Assembly (NCBI RefSeq): GCF_000025265.1
Contig: NC_013739.1
Span: forward strand, 5,070,001-5,134,000
Direction: 5' to 3'
DNA length: 64,000 bases
Source of the DNA: Conexibacter woesei DSM 14684
GTDB lineage: Bacteria; Actinomycetota; Thermoleophilia; Solirubrobacterales; Solirubrobacteraceae
Part shown: positions 9,101-18,843 of the stretch, in pieces
How the letters are laid out: every line of letters starts with the position of its first letter
Numbering within the stretch: the first letter of the stretch is position 1
Notes under the pieces: model-generated
Databases searched by the model: none
What the model was told of the DNA's origin: nothing
What the model saw: only the letters and a program-made list of their open reading frames with translations
Position numbers and translations under genes: made by a program

Positions 9101-10746
9101 ACGGCGTAGGCGCGGCCCGCCTCGGGCCACGCGACGCCGCGCAGCGCCGGCGCGCTGACGGCGCCGGTCGACGTCAGCAGGAACTCGCGCTCCCACCCCT
9201 GGCCGGGGTGGTGGCGGACGACGGCGCCGCCGGCACCGACGGCGAGCGCGCCGTTGGCGAGCGATCCGGGTGCGGCGCCCGGCTCGGTCGCGACCGCGGT
9301 GAGCGGCGCGCGCAGCGACACCGGCCACGTCGCGAGCCGCTGCGGGCGCGGCTGGTCGGTCACCTGCACCGGGCCGTCGAGCCAGCCGCGATCCGGCGTC
9401 GAGAAGCCGCCGCCCGGGCGGTAGTTGCCGCCCGCGCCGGGCTCGCGCGTGAACGCCGTGCCGTCGAAGCGCGCCCATGTGCCGACGTTCGTCGTGTCGT
9501 CGCCACCGACCGCGAGCGGGTTGGTGACGACGCGCCGCCCGAACGGCGCGCCGTCGGCCGCGAAGCCGAACGAGCGATACCCGGCGCGACGCCCGAACCT
9601 GAAGCCGAGCGGGCGGTCGCAGAGCGCGCCGCCGTCGGTCCCGTTCGCGTCGCACCAGCTGCCGGTCACGCTGCCGGCGGTTCGCGACCAGAAGATCGTC
9701 AGGTCGCTCTCCCGCTCGCCGCCGAGTCTGATCGAGCCATCGATCCAGACGCCGTCGGGCGTCGCGGTCAGCGGCTGCTGGGCGTCGCCGTCGAGCGCGC
9801 CGAGCTGCTCGACCCCGCGCGCCGGGGTCGCCGCCGCGGCGAACAGCGGCGCGCCGAGGTCCCGCTGGACCCAGCTGACGTCGCCTCTGTCGTCGACCGT
9901 CCGCGCGAACAGGACGATCCCGTCGGCGCGATCGGGGTCGGTCGCGGCGAGCAGGTACGCCTGGTCCGGCGCGACCGCCGCGAGCGCGAGCACGCTGAAG
10001 CGGTCGGGCGAGTCGGCCGGCACGTCGATCGGCTCGCGTCTCCACGCAGCGCCGTCCCAGTGCGCGATCGCCGTCTCGACGTCGCGGCCGACGAGCGGCA
10101 GGAAGACGCCGGTTCTGGCGCCGTCGTCGTAGGCGGCGAGCGGGACGCGGCCGGCGCCCTCGTCGCGCGCGAGCTGCTCGGCGGGCAGTCTGGCGTCGTC
10201 GTCGGCCGGCTCGGCGAGCCCGTCCGGGAGCGGCGGCAGCGGTCTGAAGCGGCCGCCGGGGTCCCGCACGAGCACGACCGCGCGGCTGTCGGCGGGGCGC
10301 TCCCCGTCGCGGCCGACGAGCACGCCGCCGCCGTGCGCGGTGACGCGGCCCGTCGGCACGTTCGGCTGCGGACCGCGGTACGGGTTGCCCTGCTCGTCGA
10401 CCGGCGTCTGCGCCGTCGACCAGACGCCGGTGTCGTCGGCGTAGCGCTCGAAGACGAGCTGCGGCGCCGGCGTGAGCGGGTTGGCGACCGGGCCGAACGC
10501 GAGCGTGCCGGCGGGGTCGGCGAGCAGCGGCACGTCGAGCGGCAGCCGGCGGAACGCCCACGTCTCGCCCGCCGCGCCCGCGGGCGCGGCACCCATGATC
10601 GTCGTCTCGCGGTCGGCGAGCCCGAGCACCGGTTGCGCCTCGCTGGCCGCGTGGGCGGTGGCGGGAGCGAGCACGGCGGCGGCGAGCGCGAGTAGCGCGG
10701 CGACGGCGATGCGCCGTCGCGGGGCCTGCGGTCGTGCGCGGCTCAT
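6178..10746 (-). CDS. Giant membrane-anchored exported protein, propeller-like with phosphoesterase-like region
   Basis: 1522 residues. A signal peptide covers about 1-33 ([18 protein letters not shown]). The N-terminal 850 residues consist of repeated short strands with Asp/Gly turns and W-rich sites ([40 protein letters not shown]), which suggest one or more beta-propellers. About 860-1190 resembles calcineurin-like phosphoesterases in layout ([49 protein letters not shown]), but the metal-binding motifs look degenerate. A Pro/Ala-rich stalk precedes one transmembrane helix near 1463-1485 and a basic Arg-rich tail. It is a type I surface protein. It is coupled by ATGA overlaps to genes on both sides. 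The catalytic role is uncertain; an adhesin or a sensing role is possible. Confidence 0.7.
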   Translation of the reverse strand: MSRARPQAPRRRIAVAALLALAAAVLAPATAHAASEAQPVLGLADRETTIMGAAPAGAAGETWAFRRLPLDVPLLADPAGTLAFGPVANPLTPAPQLVFERYADDTGVWSTAQTPVDEQGNPYRGPQPNVPTGRVTAHGGGVLVGRDGERPADSRAVVLVRDPGGRFRPLPPLPDGLAEPADDDARLPAEQLARDEGAGRVPLAAYDDGARTGVFLPLVGRDVETAIAHWDGAAWRREPIDVPADSPDRFSVLALAAVAPDQAYLLAATDPDRADGIVLFARTVDDRGDVSWVQRDLGAPLFAAAATPARGVEQLGALDGDAQQPLTATPDGVWIDGSIRLGGERESDLTIFWSRTAGSVTGSWCDANGTDGGALCDRPLGFRFGRRAGYRSFGFAADGAPFGRRVVTNPLAVGGDDTTNVGTWARFDGTAFTREPGAGGNYRPGGGFSTPDRGWLDGPVQVTDQPRPQRLATWPVSLRAPLTAVATEPGAAPGSLANGALAVGAGGAVVRHHPGQGWEREFLLTSTGAVSAPALRGVAWPEAGRAYAVGDLGAMWLWRRETGLWEKDAAAPIAFDGNLMGVAFDPGDSQRGYAVGRGGVLLRYGKSWEQQPLPAGVERADLTSIAFAGSQALVAAGGDVLVNDGGAWQVDAGLHELLARAASPPSIVTVAGLPDGGAVAAGRGVAFVRDAPGAAWRPTAAPLPNVTVVAAAGVRTPAGVRAIVAVAPDAGWPAPTVLPPTDPSVPDLLLPPIAPPGDGYVLRETDAGWRDEQRAAYAGVSNDKPQKSDPVAAFALDPASGRGWAVGGWSGQPDNAGRGTAATGVGAIVRERVQTAAIARYAPDGEPEGPPAASSGAVGLNAGVATFAVAGHAACDGPCSLLAGGGLGPDRAVGALGETLGALAAQPGAPRALLYTGGRLPTTSALATPAADANRLAGLLAQAPLPVYAAVSAADSIGNTADVFRSAFAGLPAPFGTGQIPAGISPTGVTGSSVGTRTHYAFDSAGSGGTVRVVVIDNSRGSLAASDPYQVPLEPQEPWLRSVLQDARARGVPAIVVGSRDLNVRFTPRSNVAADGDRIAQLLVAEGASAYLYERPEEQRATQIPAGGSQTIPAYGTGTLGYRSPIANAQQPEQSDAIFGDSGYLLLSLDVARRDPATNRAPVGARLVPLIRQLALVAIDGTLLRRSRPALFQGLGRRPLGGDRWGPISAGDGSPNPTGADPYTSFPAALCQQANCATRLAPEYTFTSSDPDIADFVAVDPNTTNLRKPLQGSDGKVVTSATSGLLCAFNPGTTTLTVAAGGISYSQRVTVQAGSVQQPCGTRPLDPSRFREVTDPMPPAAVPPAPAPSPAPAPSPSPAPPPPPPAPAIVPPPVLARVTPRPPRAAPKPPPYVPPALVPGDVPLRPPDARPIVGVSPPPPATSFTGPTPPGGATVRVFEQKREEEVSPESQSAFARYDPDEHAPLAPALLGVALLAAFAGTALTLGVRRRDRNGPRRAAPATASARSAARAANRTRPIRRSR

Positions 10747-12425
10747 CTCGCTCTCGTCTCGAACGTGCGGAATCTGAGCGCGTCGGGCCAGCGTCTGCGG
10801 TCGAGCTGGAGCGTCAGCGTGTGGCGGCCGGGCTTCAGTGCGCGCAACGGCGTGCGCGCGACGACCTTGCCCTTGCGCTTCGCCTGCAGCTGCACTCTGG
10901 CGGGCCTGCGCAGGGTGAAGGAGAGCCGCAGCCGCAGCCTTCTGTCGACCTTCGGCTTCGACAGCCTCGCCATCAGCGCCTTCACCCGTCTCGTTGTCGG
11001 GACGGGGTCCTCAGCCGTTCTCGGCGCCTCCACCGGCGGCGGCGCGAACAGCTGCGAGTCGTCGACCGGCGGCGTGTCCGGGATCGCCTGTGCGAGCGCC
11101 TCGTTCGGGCGGTAGGTGATCAGTCTCGCGAACGCGGGATCGGCGTCGCGGCCGCGCTGCGCGCCGTCGGTGAAGTGGAACAGCCAGCCGGCGTTCGTGA
11201 CCATCCAGCCCTCGTCGGAACCGGTGAACTCGATTCTCGCCGCGGCGCCGCGGCCGGCGCCGGCGGCCGGCAGCCGCTGGACCGCGATGGTGCCGTCGGG
11301 TCCGATCCGCGCGACGCGTCCGCGCGCGGTCGCGGAGCCGCGCTCCTGGTAGGACTGCAGCGTCGCCCACGCGTCGGTGCCGCCGGGGACGGCCGCGACG
11401 TCGGTGAAGCGGTCGTGCTCGCCGAACGGCGTCTCGTCGAGCGGGACCTCGCGGTAGAAGCCGCCGGCGTCGCGCACCGCGATCGGCGGACGTGCGACGG
11501 ACGCGTCCGCCGGTGCGTCCGGGCCGGAGGCGGCACCGCCGCCGACGAACCACGGCACCGTCCAGGCGGCGACGTCTGCGGCGAGCAGCTCCGTGCCCGC
11601 GGGCGGGACTCCGCGGCGCGGCAGCGCGAGGAACAGCGCGTTGGCAAAACTGCCGTTGACGATCGTGTGGATCGTCTCCGGCCCGCCGTCCTCGGACCGC
11701 GCGAGCGTCACAGGCGTCTCGCGGTCCTCGCGCTGGGCTCCGACGTACGTCGTCTCGTAGTAGCGGTCGCCGGCCGCGACGAGGTCGCTGACACCCCGGC
11801 CCTGCGGCGCGTAGCTCGAAGTCAGCGTCTGGCCGTCCCAGTGCAGGTGGTAGGCGCCGATGCGCTGGCCGGTCGGGTCCTGTGCGCCGACGCCACCGAA
11901 CCAGCAGTCGGCGGGCCCGTTGCAGGCCGCCGCGGTCATCACGCGAAACGGCTCGGCGCTCTCCGGTGGGGTCGAGTAGGAGGCGACGACCTGCCCGTCA
12001 CGGAAGCGGCAGAGTCCGAGGCCGCCGCCGATCCGCGGCGGGCTCGGCTCCGTGATCGTCCAGAACTCGGTCGGCCCGGCCCACGCGATCCGGGTCGTGT
12101 CGGCGACGCCGCCGCAGACGGTCGACAGCTGTCTCCACTCGACGCCGTCGTAGGCGTAGAGCCCGCGCGCGACGATCGCGTTGCCCTCGACCGCGAGCAG
12201 GCAGCGCGTCGCCGACCAGCAGGAGAGGTCGCCAGGCCGGCCGAGCGGGACCTTGTACGGCGATCCGGCCGGCGGCGCCGGCTGCTCCAGCCGCCATGTC
12301 GCGGCCGCCGCGGCGGCCGGTGCGAGCGGGCCGCCGGACGGCGCGACAGCAGCCGCGACGGCGGCAGCGGCGGTGCCCGCCGCGACTGCACCGGCGAGGA
12401 CGAGCGGCAGCGGACGGCGGCGCAT
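10743..12425 (-). CDS. Secreted beta-propeller-like protein of unknown function
   Basis: 560 residues. The signal peptide is about 1-40 ([23 protein letters not shown]). The mature part has repeated strand motifs with W and D-rich turns ([46 protein letters not shown]), like an incomplete BNR/kelch propeller with paired cysteines. The last 90 residues are a basic beta-sandwich-like module ([20 protein letters not shown]) of the type seen at the ends of several exported proteins here. Its start overlaps the ftsH stop by one base and its stop overlaps the next start as ATGA, so it is the second gene of a four-gene operon. No enzymatic motif was recognised. Confidence 0.72.
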   Translation of the reverse strand: MRRRPLPLVLAGAVAAGTAAAAVAAAVAPSGGPLAPAAAAAATWRLEQPAPPAGSPYKVPLGRPGDLSCWSATRCLLAVEGNAIVARGLYAYDGVEWRQLSTVCGGVADTTRIAWAGPTEFWTITEPSPPRIGGGLGLCRFRDGQVVASYSTPPESAEPFRVMTAAACNGPADCWFGGVGAQDPTGQRIGAYHLHWDGQTLTSSYAPQGRGVSDLVAAGDRYYETTYVGAQREDRETPVTLARSEDGGPETIHTIVNGSFANALFLALPRRGVPPAGTELLAADVAAWTVPWFVGGGAASGPDAPADASVARPPIAVRDAGGFYREVPLDETPFGEHDRFTDVAAVPGGTDAWATLQSYQERGSATARGRVARIGPDGTIAVQRLPAAGAGRGAAARIEFTGSDEGWMVTNAGWLFHFTDGAQRGRDADPAFARLITYRPNEALAQAIPDTPPVDDSQLFAPPPVEAPRTAEDPVPTTRRVKALMARLSKPKVDRRLRLRLSFTLRRPARVQLQAKRKGKVVARTPLRALKPGRHTLTLQLDRRRWPDALRFRTFETRAR

Positions 12426-14500
12426 CAGGCGTCGCGGTCCCGTGCGCTCCCGCGCTCGCGCTCGCGCAGCTCCGGGAAGTGCTCCGGCTCGACCGTCGTG
12501 ACCGTCGACAGGACCGCCTCGAGCGCGACGCCCGAGAGCGTCTCGTGCTCGAGCAGCGCGTGCGCGGTCTCGTGGACGGCGTCGATGTTGATGCGCAGGA
12601 TCGCGCGGGCGACCAGCTCGGCGTCCTTGACGAGCCGCTCGACCGCGTCGTCGATCAGGTCGAGCGTCTTGGGGCCGACGGCGCCGAGGTCCTGCAGCGA
12701 GGCGCCGAGGAAGACCTCGCCGGACTTCTCGCCGATCGTCACGGGGCCCAGCTCGTCCGACATGCCGAAGCTCGTGACCATCGAGCGCGCGAGCGAGGTC
12801 GCCTCGTGGAGGTCGTCGTGGACGCCGGTGGAGAGGTGGCCGAACTCGATCCGCTCGCCGGCGGCGCCGGCCAGCATCGCGATCAGCTGCATGACGAGGT
12901 CCGGCTCCTCCATGATCGTCTGGTCGCGGTCGGTGAGCATGTGCGCGGCGGTGCCGAGCGAGCGGCCGCGCGCGACGATCGACACCTTCCGCGCCGTCGC
13001 GCCTGTGCCCATCGCCTCTGTCACGACCGCGTGCGAGGACTCGTGGATCGAGATGATCCAGCGCTCGCGCTCGGTCAGCAGGTGCTTCTTCGCCGGGCCG
13101 GCGACGACGCGGTCGATCGACTCCTCCAACAGCTTCTGCGAGATCTCGCGTCTGCCGCCGCGGACGGTCAGCAGCGCCGCCTCGTTGACGACGTTCGCCA
13201 GCTCGGCGCCGGAGAAGCCGGGCGTCAGGCGGGCGATCTCGTCGAGGTCGGCGTCGGGCGCCATCGGGCGCTTGGAGCCGTGCAGTCGCAGGATCTCGGA
13301 GCGGCCGTGGACATCGGGCGTGTCGACGGTGATCTGGCGGTCGAAGCGGCCGGGGCGCAGCAGCGCCGGGTCGAGGATGTCGGGACGGTTGGTCGCCCCC
13401 ATCACGACGAGGCCGCCGTCGCCGGAGAAGCCGTCCATCTCGACGAGCAGCTGGTTGAGCGTCTGCTCGCGCTCGTCGTTGCCCTGGCCGATGCCGGCGC
13501 CGCGCTTGCGGCCGGCAGCGTCGAACTCGTCGATGAAGATGATCGCCGGCGACATTCTGCGCGCCTTCGCGAACAGGTCGCGCACGCGCGCCGCGCCGAC
13601 GCCGACGAGCGATTCGACGAAGTCCGATCCGGAGAGGCTGAAGAAGGCCGCGTCGGCCTCGCCGGCGACCGCCTTCGCGAGCAGCGTCTTGCCGGTGCCG
13701 GGCGGGCCGACCAGCAGCACGCCCTTCGGGGCGGCCGCGCCGAGGTCGAGGTATCTGGAGGGGTCGTCGAGGTAGTCGCGGATCTCCGCCAGCTCGGCGA
13801 CCGCCTCGGGCACGCCGGCGATGTCGGCGAACGTGACCCGGTGAGCGGTGCCCTTGCCCTTCTTGCGGCCTCTGCCGGTGAAGTTCGAGAACGACGCGAT
13901 GCCGCCGGCGCCGCCGTCCTGGCCGATCCGCATGAACAGCGCGAAGAGGCAGACGAGCAGCAGGATCGGCAGCAGGAACTGGACGACGATCGTCACCTGC
14001 GCCTTGCCCGGCTGCTGCTTGACGGCGACGATCGCGCCGCCTCTCTCCAGCGCCGAGGAGAGCGTCGCGGTCTGTGCGCCGGAGCTGGGGTACGCGGCCC
14101 AGTACTCGGCGCCGTCGCGCGTGTGGACCTGGACGCGCGCGTCCTCGTCGAGCAGCGTCGCCTCGACGATCGCTCTGTCTCTGGCGAGCGTGAAGACCTG
14201 GCTGAGTGGGATGCCGGTGCCGCTGCTGGTCGGCTTCGTCGCCCCGAGCAGCGTGAAGAAGAGGATCACGATGACGAGCGCGGCGATCATCAGGCCGAGG
14301 GCGAAGACGTCTCTCAGCAGGAACCGCCGCACGGCCGCGGCGCCGTTGCGGACGCTGTCGGCCGCCGGGCTGCGGCGCTCGGCGAGGCCGGAGCGGACGC
14401 CGGGTCTGCGAAGGCCGTCGGCGCGGGTGGCGCGCTTGGTGCCGAGCGGGCGCTCCTGCTCGGTCGTCTGCTGCTCGTCTGACTGGGGCTCGTCGGTCAC
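12425..14500 (-). CDS. ftsH: ATP-dependent zinc metalloprotease FtsH
   Basis: A 691-residue membrane-bound AAA+ protease that extracts and degrades membrane and cytoplasmic proteins. Transmembrane helices lie at about 66-86 and 172-190 around a small outer domain. The AAA domain has Walker A GPPGTGKT (265-272), Walker B IIFIDEF (320-326) and the second region of homology [21 protein letters not shown]. The protease zinc site is HESSH (486-490) in place of the usual HEAGH; both histidines and the glutamate are kept, and D563 in [12 protein letters not shown] fits the third ligand. The N-terminal cytosolic tail (about 60 residues) is longer than usual. It leads an operon of exported proteins, suggesting a dedicated quality-control role, which is inference. 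Confidence 0.94.
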   Translation of the reverse strand: MTDEPQSDEQQTTEQERPLGTKRATRADGLRRPGVRSGLAERRSPAADSVRNGAAAVRRFLLRDVFALGLMIAALVIVILFFTLLGATKPTSSGTGIPLSQVFTLARDRAIVEATLLDEDARVQVHTRDGAEYWAAYPSSGAQTATLSSALERGGAIVAVKQQPGKAQVTIVVQFLLPILLLVCLFALFMRIGQDGGAGGIASFSNFTGRGRKKGKGTAHRVTFADIAGVPEAVAELAEIRDYLDDPSRYLDLGAAAPKGVLLVGPPGTGKTLLAKAVAGEADAAFFSLSGSDFVESLVGVGAARVRDLFAKARRMSPAIIFIDEFDAAGRKRGAGIGQGNDEREQTLNQLLVEMDGFSGDGGLVVMGATNRPDILDPALLRPGRFDRQITVDTPDVHGRSEILRLHGSKRPMAPDADLDEIARLTPGFSGAELANVVNEAALLTVRGGRREISQKLLEESIDRVVAGPAKKHLLTERERWIISIHESSHAVVTEAMGTGATARKVSIVARGRSLGTAAHMLTDRDQTIMEEPDLVMQLIAMLAGAAGERIEFGHLSTGVHDDLHEATSLARSMVTSFGMSDELGPVTIGEKSGEVFLGASLQDLGAVGPKTLDLIDDAVERLVKDAELVARAILRINIDAVHETAHALLEHETLSGVALEAVLSTVTTVEPEHFPELRERERGSARDRDA

Positions 14501-14542
14501 GAAAGGTCCTGTGCTGCTCGATTAAGTGGGGAATGTGGACGG

Positions 14543-14574
14543 CCGTCCCCACCGCGCTGCGGCGGCGGGGACGG
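14543..14574 (-). terminator. Hairpin between the PstS-like gene and ftsH
   Basis: Stem CCGTCCCC (14543-14550) pairs perfectly with GGGGACGG (14567-14574), with extra pairing possible inside the loop (CCGC with GCGG). It lies 21 bases after the stop of the minus-strand PstS-like gene and before the ftsH start at 14500, so it probably ends that transcript. A separate 12-bp palindrome (GGACGGCCGTCC, 14537-14548) overlaps it. Confidence 0.6.
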
Positions 14575-14595
14575 GTCCGTCGATACCGCGGCGCC

Positions 14596-16602
14596 TCAGC
14601 GCTTGGCGGTCTTCTTCTTGTTGCTTCTTCTGCCGCCTCTGCCGCCTCTGCCGCCTCTTCTGGCGGGTCTTCTGGACGCGGCTCTGACGGTGACCGACTG
14701 CGTCACCGTTCTCGCGGCGCCGCCCGTCGGGGTGAAGGTGAACGTCACGTCCACCTTCAGCTTCTTGCCTCTCGCTCTCGCGAGCGCCTTCTTGGCGGCG
14801 GAGGAGAGCGCGAGTCTCACCGTCACGCGGCCGGAGCCTCTCGGGCTGACCGACGCCGAGGAGACCTTCAGCGTTCTTCTGCCGACCTTCGTCGTCGCGT
14901 CGACCTTCAGCGCACCCGCGCCGGGCAGCTCGACGGTGAACGTCAGCAGCGAGGCGGTCGCCTTGCGGCTCGGGATCGAGAACGCGTTGCTGGGCGGAGC
15001 CGGCACGGTTCTCGGCGGGTCGGTTCTCGGGGTCGTTCTGGGCTGCTCTCTCGGCTGCTCTCTCGGCGGGTCGACCTGGCCGCCCGATCTCTTGTTCCAG
15101 TCGATCGCGTTGACCGCGTTCTGCGCGTATGTGAGCAGCGCGGCGGGGACCGGCGAGTAGTCGGCTCTCAGCAGGCGGGTCTGACCGGTGCCGCTGACGA
15201 TCAGCTCGAGGTAGTCCTTGACCGTGCGGGCCTTGCCCTCTTCCGCGGCCGACGCACCGTAGACCGGCGCGCTGTCGTCCCACGCCATCGCGTACGTCAG
15301 CACGCACGCCGGGTAGCCGTTGCCGCCGGCCGCGGCCGCGCCGCTCCAGTCGCCGAGCGTCGGGTCGCCGCCGGGCGAGTTCGCCGGGGTCGCCGGGTTG
15401 GTGATCGCGGCGGTGTCGCAGTTGGCGCCTCTGGCGCTCTCGACCGCCGCGCCGATGTGCGCGGTCGCGTGGTAGGTCGGCTCGGCGTAGAGGCCTCTGC
15501 CGGTCCCGGCGACGACCTGCAGCGGCGACCAGTACGTGCTGTCCTTGTCGGCGTCGCTCGTGCCGGTGTTGATGAAGAAGCCGTTGCTGCGCGCGGTCGC
15601 GAGGTCGACGTAGCCGATCGAGCCGTCGGTCGACGCGACCAGTCTCGCGAGGTTTCCGCCGCCTCTCTCGACCGGCGAGCAGAGCCGGTCGGCGCCGTCG
15701 CACGTCGCGCCGTTGGCGGCCGCGTCGACCGTGGCGACGCCGTCGCCCGTGCCGGCTCTCGGCCACACGCGGTTGTCGGCGCCGTAGGTCGTCGTCCATC
15801 TGCGGCTCGGTCTGATCAGGTCGAGATAGGCCTTCCAGCCGTACGACGTGCCCGAGCTGTCCTGACGGACGATGCGGCGGACCGGCAGCGTTCTGCAATC
15901 GTCGCCCGCGTTCGTCTGGTCGCCGCCGGCGATGCCGGTCGCCGTGCCGCTGATGCCCGGCGCGATGTCGTTCCAGGTCGCGGCCGTGCCGGCGAAGGCG
16001 GCCTCGACCTGGTCGCCGGTGAGGCGGATGCGCTGGGTGAAGTTGGAGGCTCTGTCGGTCGTGTCGACGTTGCCGAGTGCCCCGGTCGCGCCGTCGGTCT
16101 TGTTGGTTGCGCCGGCGATGCTGCAACCCTCCGGCGCGTGGACGATGAACGCGCTCGCCCCCGTCGCGATCGGGATGATGCGGATCTGCCCGTCGTCGCT
16201 CGCGGCGCCGGTCGGGCCGGAGTTCATCCGTCCCATCTCTTCTCTGGTGGGCGCCTCGTCGGCGCCACCGAACGCGTACGTGGGCAGGCGCACACCGTCT
16301 CTGCCTGATCCGAGCGCGGTCTTGCCCGCACCCGATCCGTCGCCTTGCCAGCTCGGCGCAGCCGGCGACGTGCCGATGCCCTCGCAGCCGACCGCACTCT
16401 GGAAGATCGTTCTGAACTGGCTGTGGAGCGTGTTCTGGAACGACGCGCCGATGCCCTTCGCGTCGCCGGCGCCGCCGCATCTGGCGAGCGTGAAGGCGGC
16501 GTCGGCGTCTGAAGCAGCAAGCGCGCCCGTTCCCAGGGCGGCGACGGCCGCGCCGGCGAGCAGAGCCCGCCGCAGCGGTGATGCCGCTACGGAGTGTGCC
16601 AT
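14596..16602 (-). CDS. PstS-like phosphate-binding protein with C-terminal beta-sandwich extension
   Basis: 668 residues, about twice a normal PstS. A signal peptide ends near residue 36 (AALGTGALAASDADAA). The periplasmic-binding fold shows family marks: GIGASFQNTLHSQF near the N terminus, TGASAFIVHAPEGC, QDSSGTSYGWKAYL (the SGT anion-binding loop) and STDGSIGYVDLATA. After about residue 500 comes a Pro/Arg linker (PPREQPREQPRTTPRTDPP), then a beta-sandwich (TFTVELPGAGALKVDATTKV) and a basic Gly/Arg/Lys tail that may touch the envelope. The start has AAAGGA upstream. A strong array of GTTCAC units lies upstream, consistent with PhoP control. It is a single-gene transcript ending at a hairpin. 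Ligand binding is predicted, not shown. Confidence 0.8.
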   Translation of the reverse strand: MAHSVAASPLRRALLAGAAVAALGTGALAASDADAAFTLARCGGAGDAKGIGASFQNTLHSQFRTIFQSAVGCEGIGTSPAAPSWQGDGSGAGKTALGSGRDGVRLPTYAFGGADEAPTREEMGRMNSGPTGAASDDGQIRIIPIATGASAFIVHAPEGCSIAGATNKTDGATGALGNVDTTDRASNFTQRIRLTGDQVEAAFAGTAATWNDIAPGISGTATGIAGGDQTNAGDDCRTLPVRRIVRQDSSGTSYGWKAYLDLIRPSRRWTTTYGADNRVWPRAGTGDGVATVDAAANGATCDGADRLCSPVERGGGNLARLVASTDGSIGYVDLATARSNGFFINTGTSDADKDSTYWSPLQVVAGTGRGLYAEPTYHATAHIGAAVESARGANCDTAAITNPATPANSPGGDPTLGDWSGAAAAGGNGYPACVLTYAMAWDDSAPVYGASAAEEGKARTVKDYLELIVSGTGQTRLLRADYSPVPAALLTYAQNAVNAIDWNKRSGGQVDPPREQPREQPRTTPRTDPPRTVPAPPSNAFSIPSRKATASLLTFTVELPGAGALKVDATTKVGRRTLKVSSASVSPRGSGRVTVRLALSSAAKKALARARGKKLKVDVTFTFTPTGGAARTVTQSVTVRAASRRPARRGGRGGRGGRRSNKKKTAKR

Positions 16603-16686
16603 GTGTCGGATGGTCCTTTCTCGTCGAGACGATGCAGGTGGAGGTGACGCTCACTCTCACCTGGAGACAAACCCGCCGGAAGGGCG

Positions 16687-16748
16687 GTTCACAGGATTCC
16701 TAACGTGCGTTCACAGGCTGGTGACGCCCCGTTCACCGCACGTTCACT
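16687..16748 (-). promoter_or_regulatory. PHO-box-like 11-bp repeat array
   Basis: GTTCACA at 16687, GTTCACA at 16709, GTTCACC at 16731 and GTTCACT at 16742, all in phase with an 11-bp period. A partial unit GGTGACG falls at 16720 and a poor one at 16698. This matches the known actinobacterial PhoP operator, made of 11-nt direct repeats with a GTTCACC-like heptamer. It sits between the stop of the gene at 16753 and the start of the PstS-like gene at 16602. The repeats read on the plus strand, opposite to the gene. Confidence 0.7.
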
Positions 16749-16752
16749 GGAT

Positions 16753-18843
16753 TCAGCGCTTGCCTCTTCTGGACGCCGCACGGCGTCTCGCCGGGACTCT
16801 GAACGTCGCGGTGACGGAGCTGCGGCGCGGCTTGGCGCCCCTGCGCGAAGGCGTCAGCGTCACGGTGACACGGACGGGCAGAGGCGTGCCCTTGCGCACG
16901 GCCGTCCGAGCCGCGCCGGTCAACCGCAGCACGAGCTGCACAGTCCCGCGTCTGCGCGCTCTGCCGCGCACCTGGGCGACTTGTCGGGCGCGCGTAGCTG
17001 CTGGGGCTCTGCCCTTCGACGGAGACCGTCTGGCTCTCGCTCTGCCCCGCTTCACCGGAACCGTTCTCGCGATCGCTCTCAGCGCACCGGGTTCCGGCGC
17101 GCGGACGCGCAGCAGCAACGTGCCGTCTCTGCGCGAAACCGCGCGCAGCCGCAGCTCGTCATCCTCGCTGCCGACGTCGACGTTCACCTGGTCCTGCCCC
17201 AGGCCGGTGGGCGGAGCGCCGCCGCGGCGCTCGTCGGTCTCGCTGACCGCGAACGCATCCGGCAGCTCGTTGGCGTCGCCGCGCACGAGGTTCGCCGCGC
17301 GTGTCGTGAAGACGATCGAGCGGCCGTCGGCGGAGACTGCGGGGTTGGGGTCGATCGCGCCGTCGACCTCGCCCCCCGGGGGATAGGTGAGCACGCGCCG
17401 GGTCGCCCCGCCCGGCCCCAGGTCGAGCGTGTACAGCTCGCCGGTCAGCGGCAGCGAGGCGCGCGTCTCTCCGGCCAACGGCGGAGCAGGCGGCAGCAGC
17501 TCGCGTCGCGTCGTCACGATCACGAGGCGGCTGCCGTCGGCGGACAGCGCGACCGAGTCGACGTCGCCGTTGGCACGCGGGTTCGACGCCGTCGTCCCCT
17601 TCGTCGCCACGCGCGTCGCCGACTTCCGCGTCGCGCCGGGCCCCATCGACGTCGTGTACGCGTCGAGGTATGCGTCGTCGCCGTTCGACGGTCGCGCGCC
17701 CGCGAGCGTCAGGAACGCGACGGTCCAGCCGTCGGCGCTCAGCGCCGGCGCCAGCCCGCCGACGTCGCGCACGTCCTCGGGGTCGGCGAGCGGTCCGAAG
17801 CACGGCCCGGTCGCGGTCGAGTCGGCGACGATACGCCCGTCGGCCGGGCACGCGGGGTCGTCAGGGTCGGCGGCGCCGGTGACGCGGCGCGTGACGGCGC
17901 CCGCGTCGTCCCAGCGTCGCCACAGGTAATACCGCCGGCCCTCATCCTGGCTCTCGCCCGTCAGCAGCCGCGTCTGCGCGGCCCCGTTCGCGCCGGTCCA
18001 CGCGACCGTGCTGCCGTCGCGGCTCAGGACGACGCCGGCGAGCGCACCGCCGGCCGGCCCGCCGGACGCCATCGTCTTCGTCACGAGCACCGTCCGCTTC
18101 GCGACGAGGTCCCGCACGAACACGTTGCCGGGCGGCGTGTCGACCGCAGCGCTCGCCGGCAGGTCCGACGCCAGCTCGGTCGTCCGGAACGCGACGTAGC
18201 GCCCGTCGCCGCTGATCGCCTGCCCGCTGTAGACGTCAGCGCCCGGATTGCGGCCCGGCAGCGGCGTGTCGAGTCTCGCGTAGTGGGCGGGCTCGTCGCC
18301 GCCGTCCCGCGCGGAGACGAGCTGATACGCGCCGCTGGTGGCGCGATCGACTCCGGGCGGACGCGACATGTCGCGCACGTAGACGTCGACGTTGTCGTTG
18401 TCGTCCTGCGGCACGAGCGGCTGCGCGGTCGAGAAGACGACCCAGCGGCCGTCGTCGCTGACCGAGGGGCGGGCCGCGCCGCGCCGCAGTTGGGTCGCGG
18501 CATTGCCGTCGTCGAGCAGGTCGCCGCCGGCGACGAGCGCGATCGCGCCGGTCTGCCGGTCGAAGCGGAAGACACCGCCCTGGCGAACCGTGCCGGGCGC
18601 GTCGGGGTCGTCGTCGGCGAAGAAGTTCGACGCGCGCGTCTGGAAGACGACGAAACGGCCGTCGCCGGAGACGTCGACGGCACTCGTCGGGCCGTCCGCC
18701 TGCTCGCGCCGCCCGTTGTCGACCGAGACGAGCTGCGCCTCGCCCCAGGCCGCGCCGGCCGATGGGACGGCCGCTGCCAATGCGGCGGTTCCGAGGACGG
18801 CCGCGGCGGCGGCGCGGCGGGTGCGGCGATGGCGAGCGGTCAT
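16753..18843 (-). CDS. Secreted WD40/TolB-like beta-propeller protein
   Basis: 696 residues. A signal peptide covers about 1-28 (AAAAAVLGTAALAAAVPSAGA). The body is built of PD40-type blades, each ending in S-x-DGR-x-V-x-F motifs (DVSGDGRFVVFQTRASN, SVSDDGRWVVFSTAQ, AISGDGRYVAFRTTE, AVSADGRSIVFTTRAAN). This indicates a six- to eight-bladed propeller, followed by a basic beta-sandwich C-terminal module rich in Arg. The start ATG at 18843 overlaps the stop of the gene before it (ATGA), so the two form an operon. No catalytic motif was seen; TolB-like propellers often bind proteins or glycans. The exact role is unknown. Confidence 0.8.
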   Translation of the reverse strand: MTARHRRTRRAAAAAVLGTAALAAAVPSAGAAWGEAQLVSVDNGRREQADGPTSAVDVSGDGRFVVFQTRASNFFADDDPDAPGTVRQGGVFRFDRQTGAIALVAGGDLLDDGNAATQLRRGAARPSVSDDGRWVVFSTAQPLVPQDDNDNVDVYVRDMSRPPGVDRATSGAYQLVSARDGGDEPAHYARLDTPLPGRNPGADVYSGQAISGDGRYVAFRTTELASDLPASAAVDTPPGNVFVRDLVAKRTVLVTKTMASGGPAGGALAGVVLSRDGSTVAWTGANGAAQTRLLTGESQDEGRRYYLWRRWDDAGAVTRRVTGAADPDDPACPADGRIVADSTATGPCFGPLADPEDVRDVGGLAPALSADGWTVAFLTLAGARPSNGDDAYLDAYTTSMGPGATRKSATRVATKGTTASNPRANGDVDSVALSADGSRLVIVTTRRELLPPAPPLAGETRASLPLTGELYTLDLGPGGATRRVLTYPPGGEVDGAIDPNPAVSADGRSIVFTTRAANLVRGDANELPDAFAVSETDERRGGAPPTGLGQDQVNVDVGSEDDELRLRAVSRRDGTLLLRVRAPEPGALRAIARTVPVKRGRARARRSPSKGRAPAATRARQVAQVRGRARRRGTVQLVLRLTGAARTAVRKGTPLPVRVTVTLTPSRRGAKPRRSSVTATFRVPARRRAASRRGKR

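Noticed and set aside
6361-10695. A 1444-codon plus-strand open frame
   Set aside because: It is the antisense shadow of the giant exported gene; its product is Arg/Ala/Gly-rich with no domain, and the minus strand has signal peptide, SD and coupled neighbours.
10734-13775. A 1013-codon plus-strand open frame
   Set aside because: Antisense shadow of ftsH and the propeller gene; ftsH on the minus strand is unmistakable.
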